Numbered from the stretch's first letter, positions 52,837-61,730 are shown. The stretch is DNA of 64,000 nt from CBDCUW01 sp963734865 (GCA_963734865.1 CAVTIV010000019.1:1240001-1304000); one strand, 5' to 3'. Made by a program: numbers and translations. Notes: generated from the sequence alone by a model not told the origin.

Positions 52837-55020
52837 TCAGATGCGGCGCTTTTCAGCGAGAGCATGATCGATTTCGTCGTCGGCGAGCCGGCCGTCTTGG
52901 TCCAGCGGATTGTTCGCTTCGCCTGCGGCGCCGGATGCTCGTTCCTCCTGCAAATCGCCCGCTCGGAAGAGCTGATCGGTGATAAAAGAACTCATTCGTG
53001 AAACGGTCGGGTAATTCCAAGCGACCTCGGGCGTCAGTTGGACGCCCGACCAATCCTCGATCTCACCGCTCAATTCAACCGCCGTCATCGAATCGAGTCC
53101 ATAATCGGCGAATGGTTTTCCCGGATCAATGTCCTCGGGATCGGCACCCGCGCGGACAATCAACCACTCGGCCATCCAACCCTCAATCGCCTCGTTCATC
53201 CTCTGGCGGTCGTCGCCGGTCGGATTCTTGGGCAATTGTGGGATCGGTATTGGTGTTTGTTCACTGCCGCTGGCGCGATCATAACGGTACTTCGTTTTGA
53301 TTTCGTCCGAGTCAAACATTTCGCGACAGCGACTTCGTTGCACTTTTCCACTGCTGGTGATTGGAACGACAGCTTGCCGCACCAATCGGACATGCCGTGG
53401 ATCGACTTCATGTACATCGATCACAGCCCGTCGAATCTCGCGGACCAGTTCCGGCAATGTTGACGCGTCAGCTCGCCGCGGAATCTCGGCCACGATCGCC
53501 AGCGCCTCGCCTCGCGCGGCATTCACTGCAAATGCGGCACATTGACCGGCTTGAGTTCCAATCGTCTCCCGCACGGTTGTCTCGATGTCTTGCGGAAACA
53601 GGTTTCTGCCGCGAAGAATGATGACATCCTTGCACCGACCCGTGATGAATAGCTTGCCATCATGTCTGAATCCGAGGTCGCCGGTACGAAAGTACCCCGA
53701 CTCGCCACCAGCCAACTGTGCATTGAATCGACTTTCGTTTTCCTGCGGCCGATTCCAATACCCCCGACTGACGCTGTCCCCTCGCAACCAGATCTCGCCG
53801 ACCACGCGATCCTGAACAGCCTTGCACGTTTCGGGGTCGACGACAACGATCTCGCTACCCCGCACGGCGACGCCGCAACTGACTAGCTTTTGATGTCTGC
53901 GTCCATCGCCGGTTTCAACAACCGTCGGGTGTCCAGCAGCAAGCGAATCTCGCTGCACAACAAGAATCTCGGGCTCGGCCGGACCAACACCGCCAGCGGC
54001 CATCAGCGTGGATTCGGCCAAGCCATAGCATGGGTAGAACGAAGACGACGAGAAACCACACGCGGCGAATCGATTGCCAAAATCTTGCAGCGTCCGGGGC
54101 AGAATAGGTTCGGCGCCGCTGAAGGCAATCTTCCAATGGCGGAGGTCAATGTGATCGGACTGCTCAGGCGATATTCGATCGACACAAAGTTGGTAGGCGA
54201 AATTCGGCGCACCGCTGATCGCCGCGCCGTAGTCGCTGATCGCTTGCAGCCACCGAATGGGACGTTGCAGGAATGATCGTGGGCTTATCAAGACCGTTCG
54301 AAAACCAATGTAAAGGGGCGCCAGGATTCCGCCGATCAGTCCCATGTCATGGAAAAATGGCAGCCAAAAGACGGAGCATTCCGGTTCGCCCACGTCACCT
54401 TGAAATTCGATATCGAAGCCGCGTCGAATCGCTTCTAGATTGGACATCATGTTACGATGACTGACCATCACCCCCTTGGGCTCGCTTGTGCTGCCGCTGG
54501 TGTACTGCAACAGCGCTAGCGAATCGGGGTCAATGGCGATCGAATCGGGATCGATAAAATCGATGCCCGCGACGGAGTCGATGTCGGTGGCAATTTGCGG
54601 CAGGGCGCCGGCGGCATCCGATAACTTGGTCGTCTCGATCCCATCGATCGTCAGCTGATCGGCGACAATCGCCGATGGCCCACAGTCGCTGGCTGCCGAA
54701 TCGAGGCGGGGCATTTCACGCCCCAATTTCGGGTAACAAGTCGGCACCGGGATCCAACCGGCGATCTGACAACCGAGGAACCCGGCGACAAACTCGATTC
54801 CTGGACGAAATAACAACAGCGCACGGGGAGCCTGTTGGTCAACCGTTGGCAATCGTCCCGCCACCACACAGGCCCGCGACCAAAGCTCTTCGTACGTCCA
54901 CGACTGCTCGCTGTGGTCGTCCGCGACGAAGGTCAATGCCACGTGTCGACCATGCCGACGCGCTCGTTGGCCGAGCCACTGTGGTAATGTGATCTCAGCA
55001 GGTGGAGCGGATGGTAGCAT
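52837..55020 (-). CDS. Fatty acyl-AMP ligase with C-terminal acyl carrier domain
   Basis: A 727-residue member of the ANL superfamily, FAAL branch. YTSGSTSEPKGVMVSHRN is the P-loop-like motif, FYPCYGLAESTLMA the core motif, and YFRTGDLGFRHDGKLFITGR the adenylate-binding region. The FAAL-type N-terminus (ALTFVADDHSEQSWTYEEL) fits. Residues 615-690 are an acyl carrier protein with the phosphopantetheine Ser in DYGLDSMTAVEL. It should adenylate a fatty acid and load it on its own carrier for a polyketide synthase. The synthase is missing in this window; only a ketoreductase fossil follows. The protein ends in a charged tail and has no frame break. Confidence 0.88.
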   Translation of the reverse strand: MLPSAPPAEITLPQWLGQRARRHGRHVALTFVADDHSEQSWTYEELWSRACVVAGRLPTVDQQAPRALLLFRPGIEFVAGFLGCQIAGWIPVPTCYPKLGREMPRLDSAASDCGPSAIVADQLTIDGIETTKLSDAAGALPQIATDIDSVAGIDFIDPDSIAIDPDSLALLQYTSGSTSEPKGVMVSHRNMMSNLEAIRRGFDIEFQGDVGEPECSVFWLPFFHDMGLIGGILAPLYIGFRTVLISPRSFLQRPIRWLQAISDYGAAISGAPNFAYQLCVDRISPEQSDHIDLRHWKIAFSGAEPILPRTLQDFGNRFAACGFSSSSFYPCYGLAESTLMAAGGVGPAEPEILVVQRDSLAAGHPTVVETGDGRRHQKLVSCGVAVRGSEIVVVDPETCKAVQDRVVGEIWLRGDSVSRGYWNRPQENESRFNAQLAGGESGYFRTGDLGFRHDGKLFITGRCKDVIILRGRNLFPQDIETTVRETIGTQAGQCAAFAVNAARGEALAIVAEIPRRADASTLPELVREIRRAVIDVHEVDPRHVRLVRQAVVPITSSGKVQRSRCREMFDSDEIKTKYRYDRASGSEQTPIPIPQLPKNPTGDDRQRMNEAIEGWMAEWLIVRAGADPEDIDPGKPFADYGLDSMTAVELSGEIEDWSGVQLTPEVAWNYPTVSRMSSFITDQLFRAGDLQEERASGAAGEANNPLDQDGRLADDEIDHALAEKRRI

Positions 55021-55138
55021 GCCGGGATTCCTACGGAGGAATTGTCAGCGGATGATTGGCCCTGGCCCTTCCCCCAAGAGAAACGCCTGACCAGCGACAA
55101 TAATATTTATCGCATGATGCGACAAATGGCCATCCAAA

Positions 55139-55435
55139 TCAACGTGACCCGAAAGATCCCAATAATCGGTCACGGAGCATCACTGGGCGCTCCGTCAATT
55201 CGCGAGGCAGCGGCAACGCGGTGCCGCGATAGTAGCGTCGACGGACCGAATTGCCGTAAAAATGGAGGGGTCGATAGGGCCTCGATTCGATCGACGTCGA
55301 CCTGATTCGTTCGCCATACTCTCCTGTTGCGATGATTCGATAGGACCAACCGGGTTCCCCGCAACTCGCATTCTCGCAGCAATTCCAGGTAAACCCGCAA
55401 CAAACCAACGCCAAAACTAGTTTTCGCATCTTCAT
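55139..55435 (-). CDS. Small secreted hypothetical protein
   Basis: A 98-residue protein with a signal peptide (KLVLALVCCGFTWNCC). The basic, Tyr-rich mature part (RPYRPLHFYGNSVRRRYYRG) is a pattern I associate with small secreted proteins of Rhodopirellula. No enzymatic motif. Cys residues just after the signal could form a disulfide. It is divergent from the next plus-strand gene, with only 23 nt between the starts. Confidence 0.65.
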   Translation of the reverse strand: MKMRKLVLALVCCGFTWNCCENASCGEPGWSYRIIATGEYGERIRSTSIESRPYRPLHFYGNSVRRRYYRGTALPLPRELTERPVMLRDRLLGSFGSR

Positions 55436-55458
55436 CCCACGATATTCGGCAGACAGCT

Positions 55459-55993
55459 GTGAAAAAATCCAAAATGGGCGGCATCGCGGTCGTGTTACTG
55501 GTCGTCTCGTACGCCCTGGTGCAACCGATTCTGGTCGAAGAATTCGGCATCCGATTGCCCACGTTGCGGTCGGATTCCAGCGGAGAAACGGGCGCAGCCG
55601 ACGTTGCTGCCAAGACGTTCCACTCTAGTAGCGAAAATCGATCTGGCAACTCGCAGAATAGTCGTGAGTGGGGGGCCACGATCACCAGTTCAGCGGACCG
55701 GTCGTAGCGGCAGTCACGGCGTTTTTGATGGCCAGATGGCCGGCGTGCTCCAGACCATCGACAAAGCGTATGACCGCGCGAAAAATGGCCAGCAGACGAC
55801 CAAGAAGACCGATGGTGATCGAACCATCTGCACGGTCGACATGGGCCGACGGATCGGTTTCATCGGCAGTACCGACGGGGCGCGGAAGCGAAACCCGATG
55901 GCCCGGCGTGTTCGCATTGCGCTCGAGGGATCCCAGTTCATTAACGATACACACCCAACAGTCTCACCGTCGCCGCCGACCCACGGTAGATGA
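55459..55993 (+). CDS. Membrane-anchored hypothetical protein, one frameshift
   Basis: The first ORF (55459-55707) gives an N-terminal anchor (GGIAVVLLVVSYALVQPILV) and a Ser-rich linker. Near 55695 the frame changes, and the second reading continues SGSHGVFDGQMAGVLQTIDK, TKKTDGDRTICTVDMGRRIG and RRVRIALEGSQFI. This matches a Rhodopirellula family with HGVFDG and TVDMGR-type motifs, from memory. A run of six G lies at 55670-55675. The second ORF overlaps the end of the convergent gene at 55941 by about 50 nt; the protein probably ends near 55955. Function unknown. Confidence 0.6.
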
Positions 55994-56177
55994 CCTGATC
56001 ACCGGGCTTCAGCTCGCGGATTCTTTCCCAACCACCGTTGATCGGCCACAAGTCTTTTTTTGGTTCATCCGGACGCACAATCACAAACCGACGGGTGCTG
56101 AGACAGATCATCACGGCATCGCACGTTTCAACGGTCGGCTCGGCCAAGATTGGCTCGTTTTTGGGGTCTGTATTGAT
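55941..56177 (-). CDS. Small hypothetical protein
   Basis: A 78-residue protein from the ATG at 56177 (MINTDPKNEPILAEPTVETC). This start avoids overlap with the methyltransferase gene; the ORF itself opens at 56318. Beta-strand-like text (TRRFVIVRPDEPKKDLWPIN, PGDQVIYRGSAATVRLLGV) suggests a small SH3-like barrel. No family is recognised. Divergent from the methyltransferase gene with a 25-nt gap. Confidence 0.5.
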   Translation of the reverse strand: MNTDPKNEPILAEPTVETCDAVMICLSTRRFVIVRPDEPKKDLWPINGGWERIRELKPGDQVIYRGSAATVRLLGVYR

Positions 56178-56202
56178 CATGGCGGGATGATCCGCCAAGT
56201 TA

Positions 56203-56874
56203 GTGACACGTCTGGTCACAAGGGACGACACTTCATTCTTGCCACGATCGAACCAGCCCGTGCTGAAACCAATTCCCTTGCCCTCGACGATCGACCAGAC
56301 GCCGTTGCCGCCAACCATCCGCCGCTGGATCCGTGACGCGTCCCAAAGGATCGAAACGTTTCAAGATCGGTGGGACCAGCCGCAAATCGAGCAATTTGTC
56401 GCGGCGGACTACGAACTGGTTTATCAATCACTCGATTGGACGCTGAACACCCAACCCATGTTGGGCCGACGTTTTTTGGAATGGGGCTGCGGATTTGCCG
56501 TGGTTAGCGCATTGGCTGCGAGCCTGGAACTTGACGCGATCGGGATCGAAGCTGAAATCGAACTCCTTCACCAGGGACGTCAGACAATTCGTGATTGGGA
56601 AGTTGACGTCGAATTGATTCACGGCAACTTCTTGCCGCCCGGCGCCGAGCGACTGGCCACGGACACGACGTTACCCAGCGTCGGGCACGAGATCGCAAGT
56701 GCCTACCCAAAAATCGGATTGGACCTGGATGACTTCGCGATCGTCTACGCGTACCCCTGGCCTGGCGAGGATGATTTTCACGAACTTGTCTTCGATCGAT
56801 ATGCCGCGGTGGGATCGCTGCTGATGCTTTTTTGCGGGCCGAATGATGTCAGGCTATGGCGAAAAATCGCGTGA
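56203..56874 (+). CDS. Class I SAM-dependent methyltransferase
   Basis: A 223-residue protein. Motif I is FLEWGCGFAVVSALAASLEL with the acidic loop IGIEAEIELL after strand 2, giving the S-adenosylmethionine site. ELIHGNFLPPGAERLA and DDFAIVYAYPWPGEDDFHEL are the later Rossmann strands, the last in the position of motif IV. The substrate is not evident; the group is annotated as generic methyltransferases. An in-frame start downstream (near residue 20, VLKPIPLPST) is possible. It is followed by a convergent RidA-like gene 13 nt later. Confidence 0.72.
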   Translation: MTRLVTRDDTSFLPRSNQPVLKPIPLPSTIDQTPLPPTIRRWIRDASQRIETFQDRWDQPQIEQFVAADYELVYQSLDWTLNTQPMLGRRFLEWGCGFAVVSALAASLELDAIGIEAEIELLHQGRQTIRDWEVDVELIHGNFLPPGAERLATDTTLPSVGHEIASAYPKIGLDLDDFAIVYAYPWPGEDDFHELVFDRYAAVGSLLMLFCGPNDVRLWRKIA

Positions 56875-56887
56875 ACCGACCGAGGCG

Positions 56888-57352
56888 TCAATGGTCGACC
56901 TCGAAGATCGCCTCGATTTCAACCGCGATCCCCCCGGGCAAGGAATTCGTGCCGATCGCGCTCTGCGCCGCCACGCCGGCGTCCCCGCCAAATACATCAC
57001 GAAACAGTTCACTGCATCCATTGATCACCGCCGGTTGTTGATCGAATCCGTCGGTGCTGCGCACCAAACCGAGCAACTTGATCAAGCGTTTGACCTTATT
57101 CAGGCTGCCCAAGTGGTTCTGTAGCGTCGCCAACAAGGCAAGCCCGGTCAGCCGCGCGGCGTCGTAGCCAGCTTCGACATCCATATCCAAGCCCAACCGG
57201 CCGGTGACCAACGACCCATTGGTCCGTAGCGGTCCGTGGCCTGACAGATAAGCGATGCCGCCGACGACGACAATCGGCTTGTAAACGCCCATCGGCTTGG
57301 GTGCGGCGGGCATTTCCAGTCCAAGTTCGGCAATACGTGCATCAGCAGTCAT
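56888..57352 (-). CDS. RidA/YjgF-like protein
   Basis: About 154 residues from the ATG at 57352 (MTADARIAELGLEMPAAPKP); the longer ORF from 57418 adds an unlikely tail. The fold pattern V-V-G-G-I-A-Y-L-S-G-H-G-P (VVGGIAYLSGHGPL) and ALLATLQNHLGSLNKVKRLI match the RidA superfamily, closest to the YjgF-like group 2 with a shortened conserved Arg region. Classical RidA hydrolyses reactive enamines; this subgroup often lacks that activity. NSLPGGIAVEIEAIFEVDH is the C-terminal strand. Convergent with the methyltransferase. Confidence 0.78.
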   Translation of the reverse strand: MTADARIAELGLEMPAAPKPMGVYKPIVVVGGIAYLSGHGPLRTNGSLVTGRLGLDMDVEAGYDAARLTGLALLATLQNHLGSLNKVKRLIKLLGLVRSTDGFDQQPAVINGCSELFRDVFGGDAGVAAQSAIGTNSLPGGIAVEIEAIFEVDH

Positions 57353-57852
57353 GTGTGTCTCTCGGTCGATGGTGATCGGGCGTACCCAAAACATGAAGGC
57401 AATCTGCCTCAGCGACAAGGGGCTCTGCCCGCCAAGTGCATCACCGTCCGCTGGGATGATTCGCCAGCGATCGGTTCGACGTAAGCTGCCATGCCCTATC
57501 GAGCGAGAGTTCTGCCGCTGGCTGAAGCTTTGCAGGAAGGGGGAAGGGAAAGGGGAGGGAAGGGGAAGGTGCCGATGATTAGCCCGTCGCGTCTCTCCTC
57601 GGTCTCCAATGAATCACGCGGTTGACCCTTCAAAAACCGCAGTTTCGGTCAACCTCACCAAATCCCCCGATTCGATCCTGACGCGCCGCCACAGCCGTTC
57701 ATCGACGCAGAAGCCGGACTGTGCCAAATTTTGCCACAGAAATGGTAGCGGGGGAGACGATCATCTCTCTGACGACTGTCCACGCTGACGGACAAAAACC
57801 ATCGTGGCCGCCTCGAACGCTGCCAAAATGCTATCCCCACGATATTCCCGCC
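57353..57852. other. Intergenic stretch RidA-like / barrel protein
   Basis: No gene is supported. A purine-rich run (GGAAGGGGGAAGGGAAAGGG-type, about 57536-57570) is the only notable feature. Divergent promoters for both neighbours should be here, without a clear signal. Confidence 0.4.
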
Positions 57853-58803
57853 ATGTCATTCCATCCATCGGCCATCGCAGTCTCGCTTTTGTTGGTTTTT
57901 GCCGGTTGCGCTGGTCTGGTCGCGCAGGAGCCGAGCTCGCAACCTTGCTGTGACTCCCAGCTCTCCTGCGACTCTTGCGATGGCAAGACGCTGATGTCGT
58001 GTGAAACTCCGATCGAAAGTTATCGTGAAACTTTCTTTCAGGGTGCCGAAATCCTTGGCGGCTATCTGTTCGATATGGGCGACGGGGCTGACACGCTCGA
58101 TCAAACTTTCGAGGAGGTACGGCTCAACTTTGGAATGCCATTGGGCAGCATGGACAACATTCTCGGATTTCGGCCCTACTTTCGTGCCGACCACCTGAAC
58201 GGTCTCTCCACGATCGACGTCCCCGAGACGCTGTACAACACAGGCATCACGATCTTGAATCAAAAAAAGTGGAGCGACGCGTTTTCGTCAACTTTGGTGA
58301 TTTCGCCGCAGGTGCGCAGTGACTTTACGACCAGTGACAATGCTTTTCGGTTATTCGCGCTGGCAATGATCAACTGGCAGGCGCGGAGCGACTTGAGTTT
58401 GTCGCTGGGCGCCGTTTATCTCGATCGTGCCGATCTTCCAGTGCTGCCGGTTGTCGGAGCGACATGGATCCCCTCGCCGCAATGGAAGGTGGACATCACG
58501 ATGCCCCGTCCGCGGATCGCCCACCGACTGTGGAAGGACTGCGATCGAGCCGAAGGATGGGCTTACGTCGGCGGAACCATCGGGGGGAATACTTGGGCGG
58601 TGACGAACGGCAGTGGCCAGTCGGACGAACTGTCCATTCTGGATCTCCGTTTGCTGCTGGGATACGAAGTGATCCGTCGAGGCAATCGAGGCTTCTTTGT
58701 GGAAGGCGGATATGCATTCAATCGTAGCATCGAGTACCAACGCCAAAACGTGACGATTGACCTCGACGATGCGTTGTTGGTCGAAGCGGGCTGGAAGTTT
58801 TGA
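57853..58803 (+). CDS. Outer-membrane beta-barrel-like protein (DUF6268-type)
   Basis: About 316 residues from the ATG at 57853 (MSFHPSAIAVSLLLVFAGC); the ORF opens at 57721 with an unlikely extension. The signal peptide ends in a Cys-containing sequence (FAGCAG), so it could be a lipoprotein. After a Cys-rich linker (CCDSQLSCDSCDGKTLMSC) the protein is made of alternating strands (VRLNFGMPLGSMDNILGFRP, LSLSLGAVYLDRADLPVLPV, GNRGFFVEGGYAFNRSIEYQ). It ends in GWKF, a C-terminal Phe typical of outer-membrane barrels. I associate it with DUF6268. Function unknown. Confidence 0.7.
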   Translation: MSFHPSAIAVSLLLVFAGCAGLVAQEPSSQPCCDSQLSCDSCDGKTLMSCETPIESYRETFFQGAEILGGYLFDMGDGADTLDQTFEEVRLNFGMPLGSMDNILGFRPYFRADHLNGLSTIDVPETLYNTGITILNQKKWSDAFSSTLVISPQVRSDFTTSDNAFRLFALAMINWQARSDLSLSLGAVYLDRADLPVLPVVGATWIPSPQWKVDITMPRPRIAHRLWKDCDRAEGWAYVGGTIGGNTWAVTNGSGQSDELSILDLRLLLGYEVIRRGNRGFFVEGGYAFNRSIEYQRQNVTIDLDDALLVEAGWKF

Positions 58804-58820
58804 CTTCCAAAAGCATCGCC

Positions 58821-58979
58821 TCATGAGCGGTGACGTAGATGGTGGCGAGTGGGAATCTTTTTGATCGACGGATGATGCGCTGGTTCGCTCACGTCCATCA
58901 CGCGACGCGACAAGTTGCTCTCGCGTACCGCAACGCCTTGGCAGTCTTTGGCTGTGACTGCTTTTTTTAAATCGATCAT
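58821..58979 (-). CDS. Short hypothetical protein (52 aa)
   Basis: An ATG at 58979 opens MIDLKKAVTAKDCQGVAVRE, followed by SNLSRRVMDVSEPAHHPSIK and a His/Arg-rich end (RHHLRHRS) to TGA at 58821-58823. The composition is unusual, and I have an impression of similar short proteins repeated in Rhodopirellula genomes, which may reflect a DNA repeat rather than a gene. No Shine-Dalgarno. It lies in the gap between the barrel protein and the fasciclin gene. Confidence 0.35.
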   Translation of the reverse strand: MIDLKKAVTAKDCQGVAVRESNLSRRVMDVSEPAHHPSIKKIPTRHHLRHRS

Positions 58980-59049
58980 TGACGCCCCGGTATAGTTCGT
59001 TACTCAACAGATGAGTATTCGCACAAAACATCCCTTTCGGAGTGACCCA

Positions 59050-59544
59050 ATGATTCGACGTACATTTCTTGCAGCTTGCACCGCCGTGACCATGCTTGCG
59101 ACCTCGGCAACGTATGCAGACGATGCCGCCAAAACGAAGGATATTGTTGATACCGCAGTCGCAGCAAAGTTCAACACGCTCGTGGCGGCAGTGAAGGCAG
59201 CCGATCTCGTGAAGACTTTGCAGGGTGATGGTCCGTTTACGGTATTCGCGCCCACCGACGCAGCCTTCGCCGCCCTTCCCGAAGGAACGCTGACCGAACT
59301 GCTGAAGCCGGAAAATAAGGCCAAGTTGCAGGCCATCCTGACATACCACGTCGTCGCCGGCAAAGTGACCGCGGCAGACGTCGTCAAGATTGACGAAGCG
59401 AAGACCGTGCAAGGCGGAGAGATCAGGATTGAGGTCAAAGACGGCAAGGTCATGATCAACAATGCGACCGTCGTCAAGGCAGACGTGATGTGCACCAATG
59501 GTGTGATTCACGTCATCGACAAAGTGTTGCTGCCCAAGAACTAG
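59050..59544 (+). CDS. Secreted fasciclin-domain protein
   Basis: A 164-residue protein from the ATG at 59050 behind CGGAGTG; the earlier ATG at 59011 adds residues before the signal. The signal peptide is RRTFLAACTAVTMLATSATYA. A single fasciclin (FAS1) domain follows with both conserved blocks: GPFTVFAPTDAAFAALPEGT and the end block VMCTNGVIHVIDKVLLP. TYHVVAGKV lies between. FAS1 domains mediate adhesion at the cell surface; in bacteria they are small secreted proteins. A strong terminator lies 37 nt after the stop. Intact. Confidence 0.92.
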   Translation: MIRRTFLAACTAVTMLATSATYADDAAKTKDIVDTAVAAKFNTLVAAVKAADLVKTLQGDGPFTVFAPTDAAFAALPEGTLTELLKPENKAKLQAILTYHVVAGKVTAADVVKIDEAKTVQGGEIRIEVKDGKVMINNATVVKADVMCTNGVIHVIDKVLLPKN

Positions 59545-59580
59545 CTTCCACCTTTTTCCTGCTGGAAGACTGTCCAATCG

Positions 59581-59613
59581 AAAGCCGGCTTGCGGTCAAC
59601 GCAAGCCGGCTTT
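59581..59613 (+). terminator. Rho-independent terminator after the fasciclin gene
   Basis: A perfect 14-bp stem (AAAGCCGGCTTGCG / CGCAAGCCGGCTTT) with a 5-nt loop GTCAA, then TTTCTTT. It is the strongest terminator in the window. It lies 37 nt after the stop and 147 nt before the next start codon. Confidence 0.85.
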
Positions 59614-59759
59614 CTTTGATGATGCTCGGTCCGGCGCACACAACAATTGCGTTGACCCGTGGGTGTCACCTATAGTCGTGGTCGCCCTTATGCTCGGCAG
59701 GCCGTTTTCGCTGATCGAGTCAAAGCAAAGGGTTGTCGTGGATTGGGAGCGAGACGACG

Positions 59760-60845
59760 ATGGGTATTGACATCGATATCGGTGATTTCTTCGAGTGTCG
59801 ATTGCCAACCATCGATGTCCGCTCGCCCGCTGAGTTTCAACAAGGTCACATCCCCGATGCCTTGAACGTTCCCCTATTCGATGATGGTGAGCGGGCAGAA
59901 ATTGGCACGATTTACAAGCAGATCGGACGGCGCGAGGCGATCTCCAGAGGGTTGGATGTTGTCGCCGTCAAAGCGGGTCATCTGGTGGGTTCGGTTCGAA
60001 CGCTGGTCCGCGAGGCAGATTTCGTTCTGCATTGCTGGCGCGGTGGCATGAGGAGTGAAGGTTTTGCCTGGCTGCTCGAGCAGAGCGGTTTTCGGCCGCG
60101 GATTCTGCAAGGAGGCTACAAAGTTTTTCGCCGCGCAGCCCATGCCTGTTTCGCCCAACCACATCGTATCATCCTCCTCAGTGGACACAGCGGCGCCGGA
60201 AAGACCCGCCTGCTCCATGACTTACGTGAGCAGGGGCAGCAGGTCATCGACCTGGAACACCTGGCGGGCCATCGCGGGTCGGTCTTTGGAGGGATCGGCC
60301 AACCACCACAACCGACGGTGGAACAGTTCGAGAACCAGCTGTTTCTTCAGTGGCGCGATTTGGATCCCACCCGACCCGTTTGGATTGAGGGTGAAAGCAG
60401 GGTGATCGGCAAAGTGTTCCTGCCAGAACCCGTCTGGAATCAAATGACAAATGCGCCAGCGATTGTTGTCGAAGTGGAACGCAAGCAACGAGTGGAGTTC
60501 CTGGTCGGGGAGTACGGTCATCTACCGGCCGATGAACTTGCGCGAGCGATCCAAGGAATCTCGAAACGGTTGGGTGGCGCACGCCTGCGAGCCGCCCTCG
60601 ATGCACTTAATAGTGGAGACTTGCACACATTCGCCGATCATGCCCTGGAGTACTACGACAAGGCATACGCAGCCTCACTACAAAAGCGACCACACGATCT
60701 CGTGATCCGGGTGCCGCTGTCGAGTCCCGACCAACCAGACTCGGTGAGAATGTTGAGCCGCTTGGGAAATGAGCTGACAACACGTTTGCCGGCAGGGACC
60801 GACCCGCTCGTTCCCAGCCCGGCGGTTGTCCGATCACTAAGATAG
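59760..60845 (+). CDS. mnmH: tRNA 2-selenouridine synthase MnmH (SelU)
   Basis: About 361 residues from the ATG at 59760 behind GGGAG (the ORF opens at 59733). An N-terminal rhodanese domain has LPTIDVRSPAEFQQGHIPDA and the catalytic Cys in HCWRGGMRSEG. A P-loop follows (LSGHSGAGKTRLL), then VFGGIGQPPQPTVEQFEN and IEGESRVIGKVFLP, all typical of MnmH. It replaces sulfur by selenium, through a geranylated intermediate, in 2-thiouridine at the tRNA wobble position. It implies that the organism makes selenophosphate (SelD elsewhere). It sits alone between the fasciclin terminator and the phosphatase gene. Confidence 0.9.
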   Translation: MGIDIDIGDFFECRLPTIDVRSPAEFQQGHIPDALNVPLFDDGERAEIGTIYKQIGRREAISRGLDVVAVKAGHLVGSVRTLVREADFVLHCWRGGMRSEGFAWLLEQSGFRPRILQGGYKVFRRAAHACFAQPHRIILLSGHSGAGKTRLLHDLREQGQQVIDLEHLAGHRGSVFGGIGQPPQPTVEQFENQLFLQWRDLDPTRPVWIEGESRVIGKVFLPEPVWNQMTNAPAIVVEVERKQRVEFLVGEYGHLPADELARAIQGISKRLGGARLRAALDALNSGDLHTFADHALEYYDKAYAASLQKRPHDLVIRVPLSSPDQPDSVRMLSRLGNELTTRLPAGTDPLVPSPAVVRSLR

Positions 60846-60875
60846 ATCGTAGCTCCGCTTTTTCTCGAGGTTTCA

Positions 60876-61715
60876 ATGCAGATCGCTCCCAAACGCAAGC
60901 ATTGTATGGAGTTGTCGGGTGGGCGTTTGACATACCAGGCGGATTATGAAATGCCGGGGCTCGCGATGCGAATCTCGAGTCGACAATCGGATCATTGCCT
61001 GCAGGGGGGTGGCGAAGTTCACTACGTTTCCTCTTGCGCATCAGGGCGAATCACGCGAATGATGCTAGCGGATATTAGTGGCTCGGAGGATGTGTTCCAA
61101 CGACTCTCGTGCGAAATGCGAAATGGGTTGCTTCGGAACATCAATTCGATTTGGCAAGACCGGATGGTTTCGAGCATCAGCACGCAATTCCGCGAATTCG
61201 CTCGGCAAGGTGGTTTCGCGACGGCCTCGATCGCAACTTATTTTGCGCCGAGGAAAAGCTTCGTGATGTGCAACATCGGAAATCCGCCGCCACTGATCTT
61301 TCGCGCTCGTGAACGATCATGGCAGGTGCTGCACGGAGAAACCGACGAAGGCGCTGAGCGCGGTGAGTGCCCAGAAGGAGTCTTTGCTCTGCAAGAGTAC
61401 CGACATATTAAGACGAATTTGGAGCTCGATGACATCGTCGTTCTGTACGGAAACGGTTTTGCACAGTCGGTCTTGCCGGATGGCGGCGCTGGTGGGCACA
61501 GAAGGCTGCTGGACGCGATCCAGGATCCGGAGCACCGCCATCCCAAATCGCATTTGAGTCATCTCATTCGGTTGATTCTTGAAAACAACCGACCCGAGGA
61601 AGACAGCACGGTCATCGTCTGTCAAGTCACCAACACCGGCGTTCGCTTACGCGACAATCTGCTCGCGCCGTTCCGCTTGTTCCGCCGCCCGCGCGACCAG
61701 ACGCGAGTGATGTGA
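60876..61715 (+). CDS. PP2C/SpoIIE-type serine phosphatase
   Basis: A 279-residue protein of the PPM family. GGEVHYVSSCASGRITRMML, then DISG, is the metal-binding strand pair in the position of the SpoIIE G-D-x-x-D motif, but the first Asp is not obvious (GGGEVHY). CNIGNPPPLIF and the C-terminal EEDSTVIVC resemble the G-N/G-x-P and D-D-x-T regions. EAF-type fold is thus supported, though key acidic ligands are partly altered, so activity is uncertain. Such phosphatases act on anti-sigma factor antagonists or kinase substrates. It is the only regulatory gene near this end and could counter the sensor kinase, but no link is visible. Confidence 0.7.
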   Translation: MQIAPKRKHCMELSGGRLTYQADYEMPGLAMRISSRQSDHCLQGGGEVHYVSSCASGRITRMMLADISGSEDVFQRLSCEMRNGLLRNINSIWQDRMVSSISTQFREFARQGGFATASIATYFAPRKSFVMCNIGNPPPLIFRARERSWQVLHGETDEGAERGECPEGVFALQEYRHIKTNLELDDIVVLYGNGFAQSVLPDGGAGGHRRLLDAIQDPEHRHPKSHLSHLIRLILENNRPEEDSTVIVCQVTNTGVRLRDNLLAPFRLFRRPRDQTRVM

Positions 61716-61730
61716 GCAGTTCGTAAGCCG

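Noticed and set aside
58351..59577. 408-codon minus-strand ORF across barrel and fasciclin genes
   Set aside because: It runs antisense to two well-supported genes and the intergenic gap; no domain is visible.
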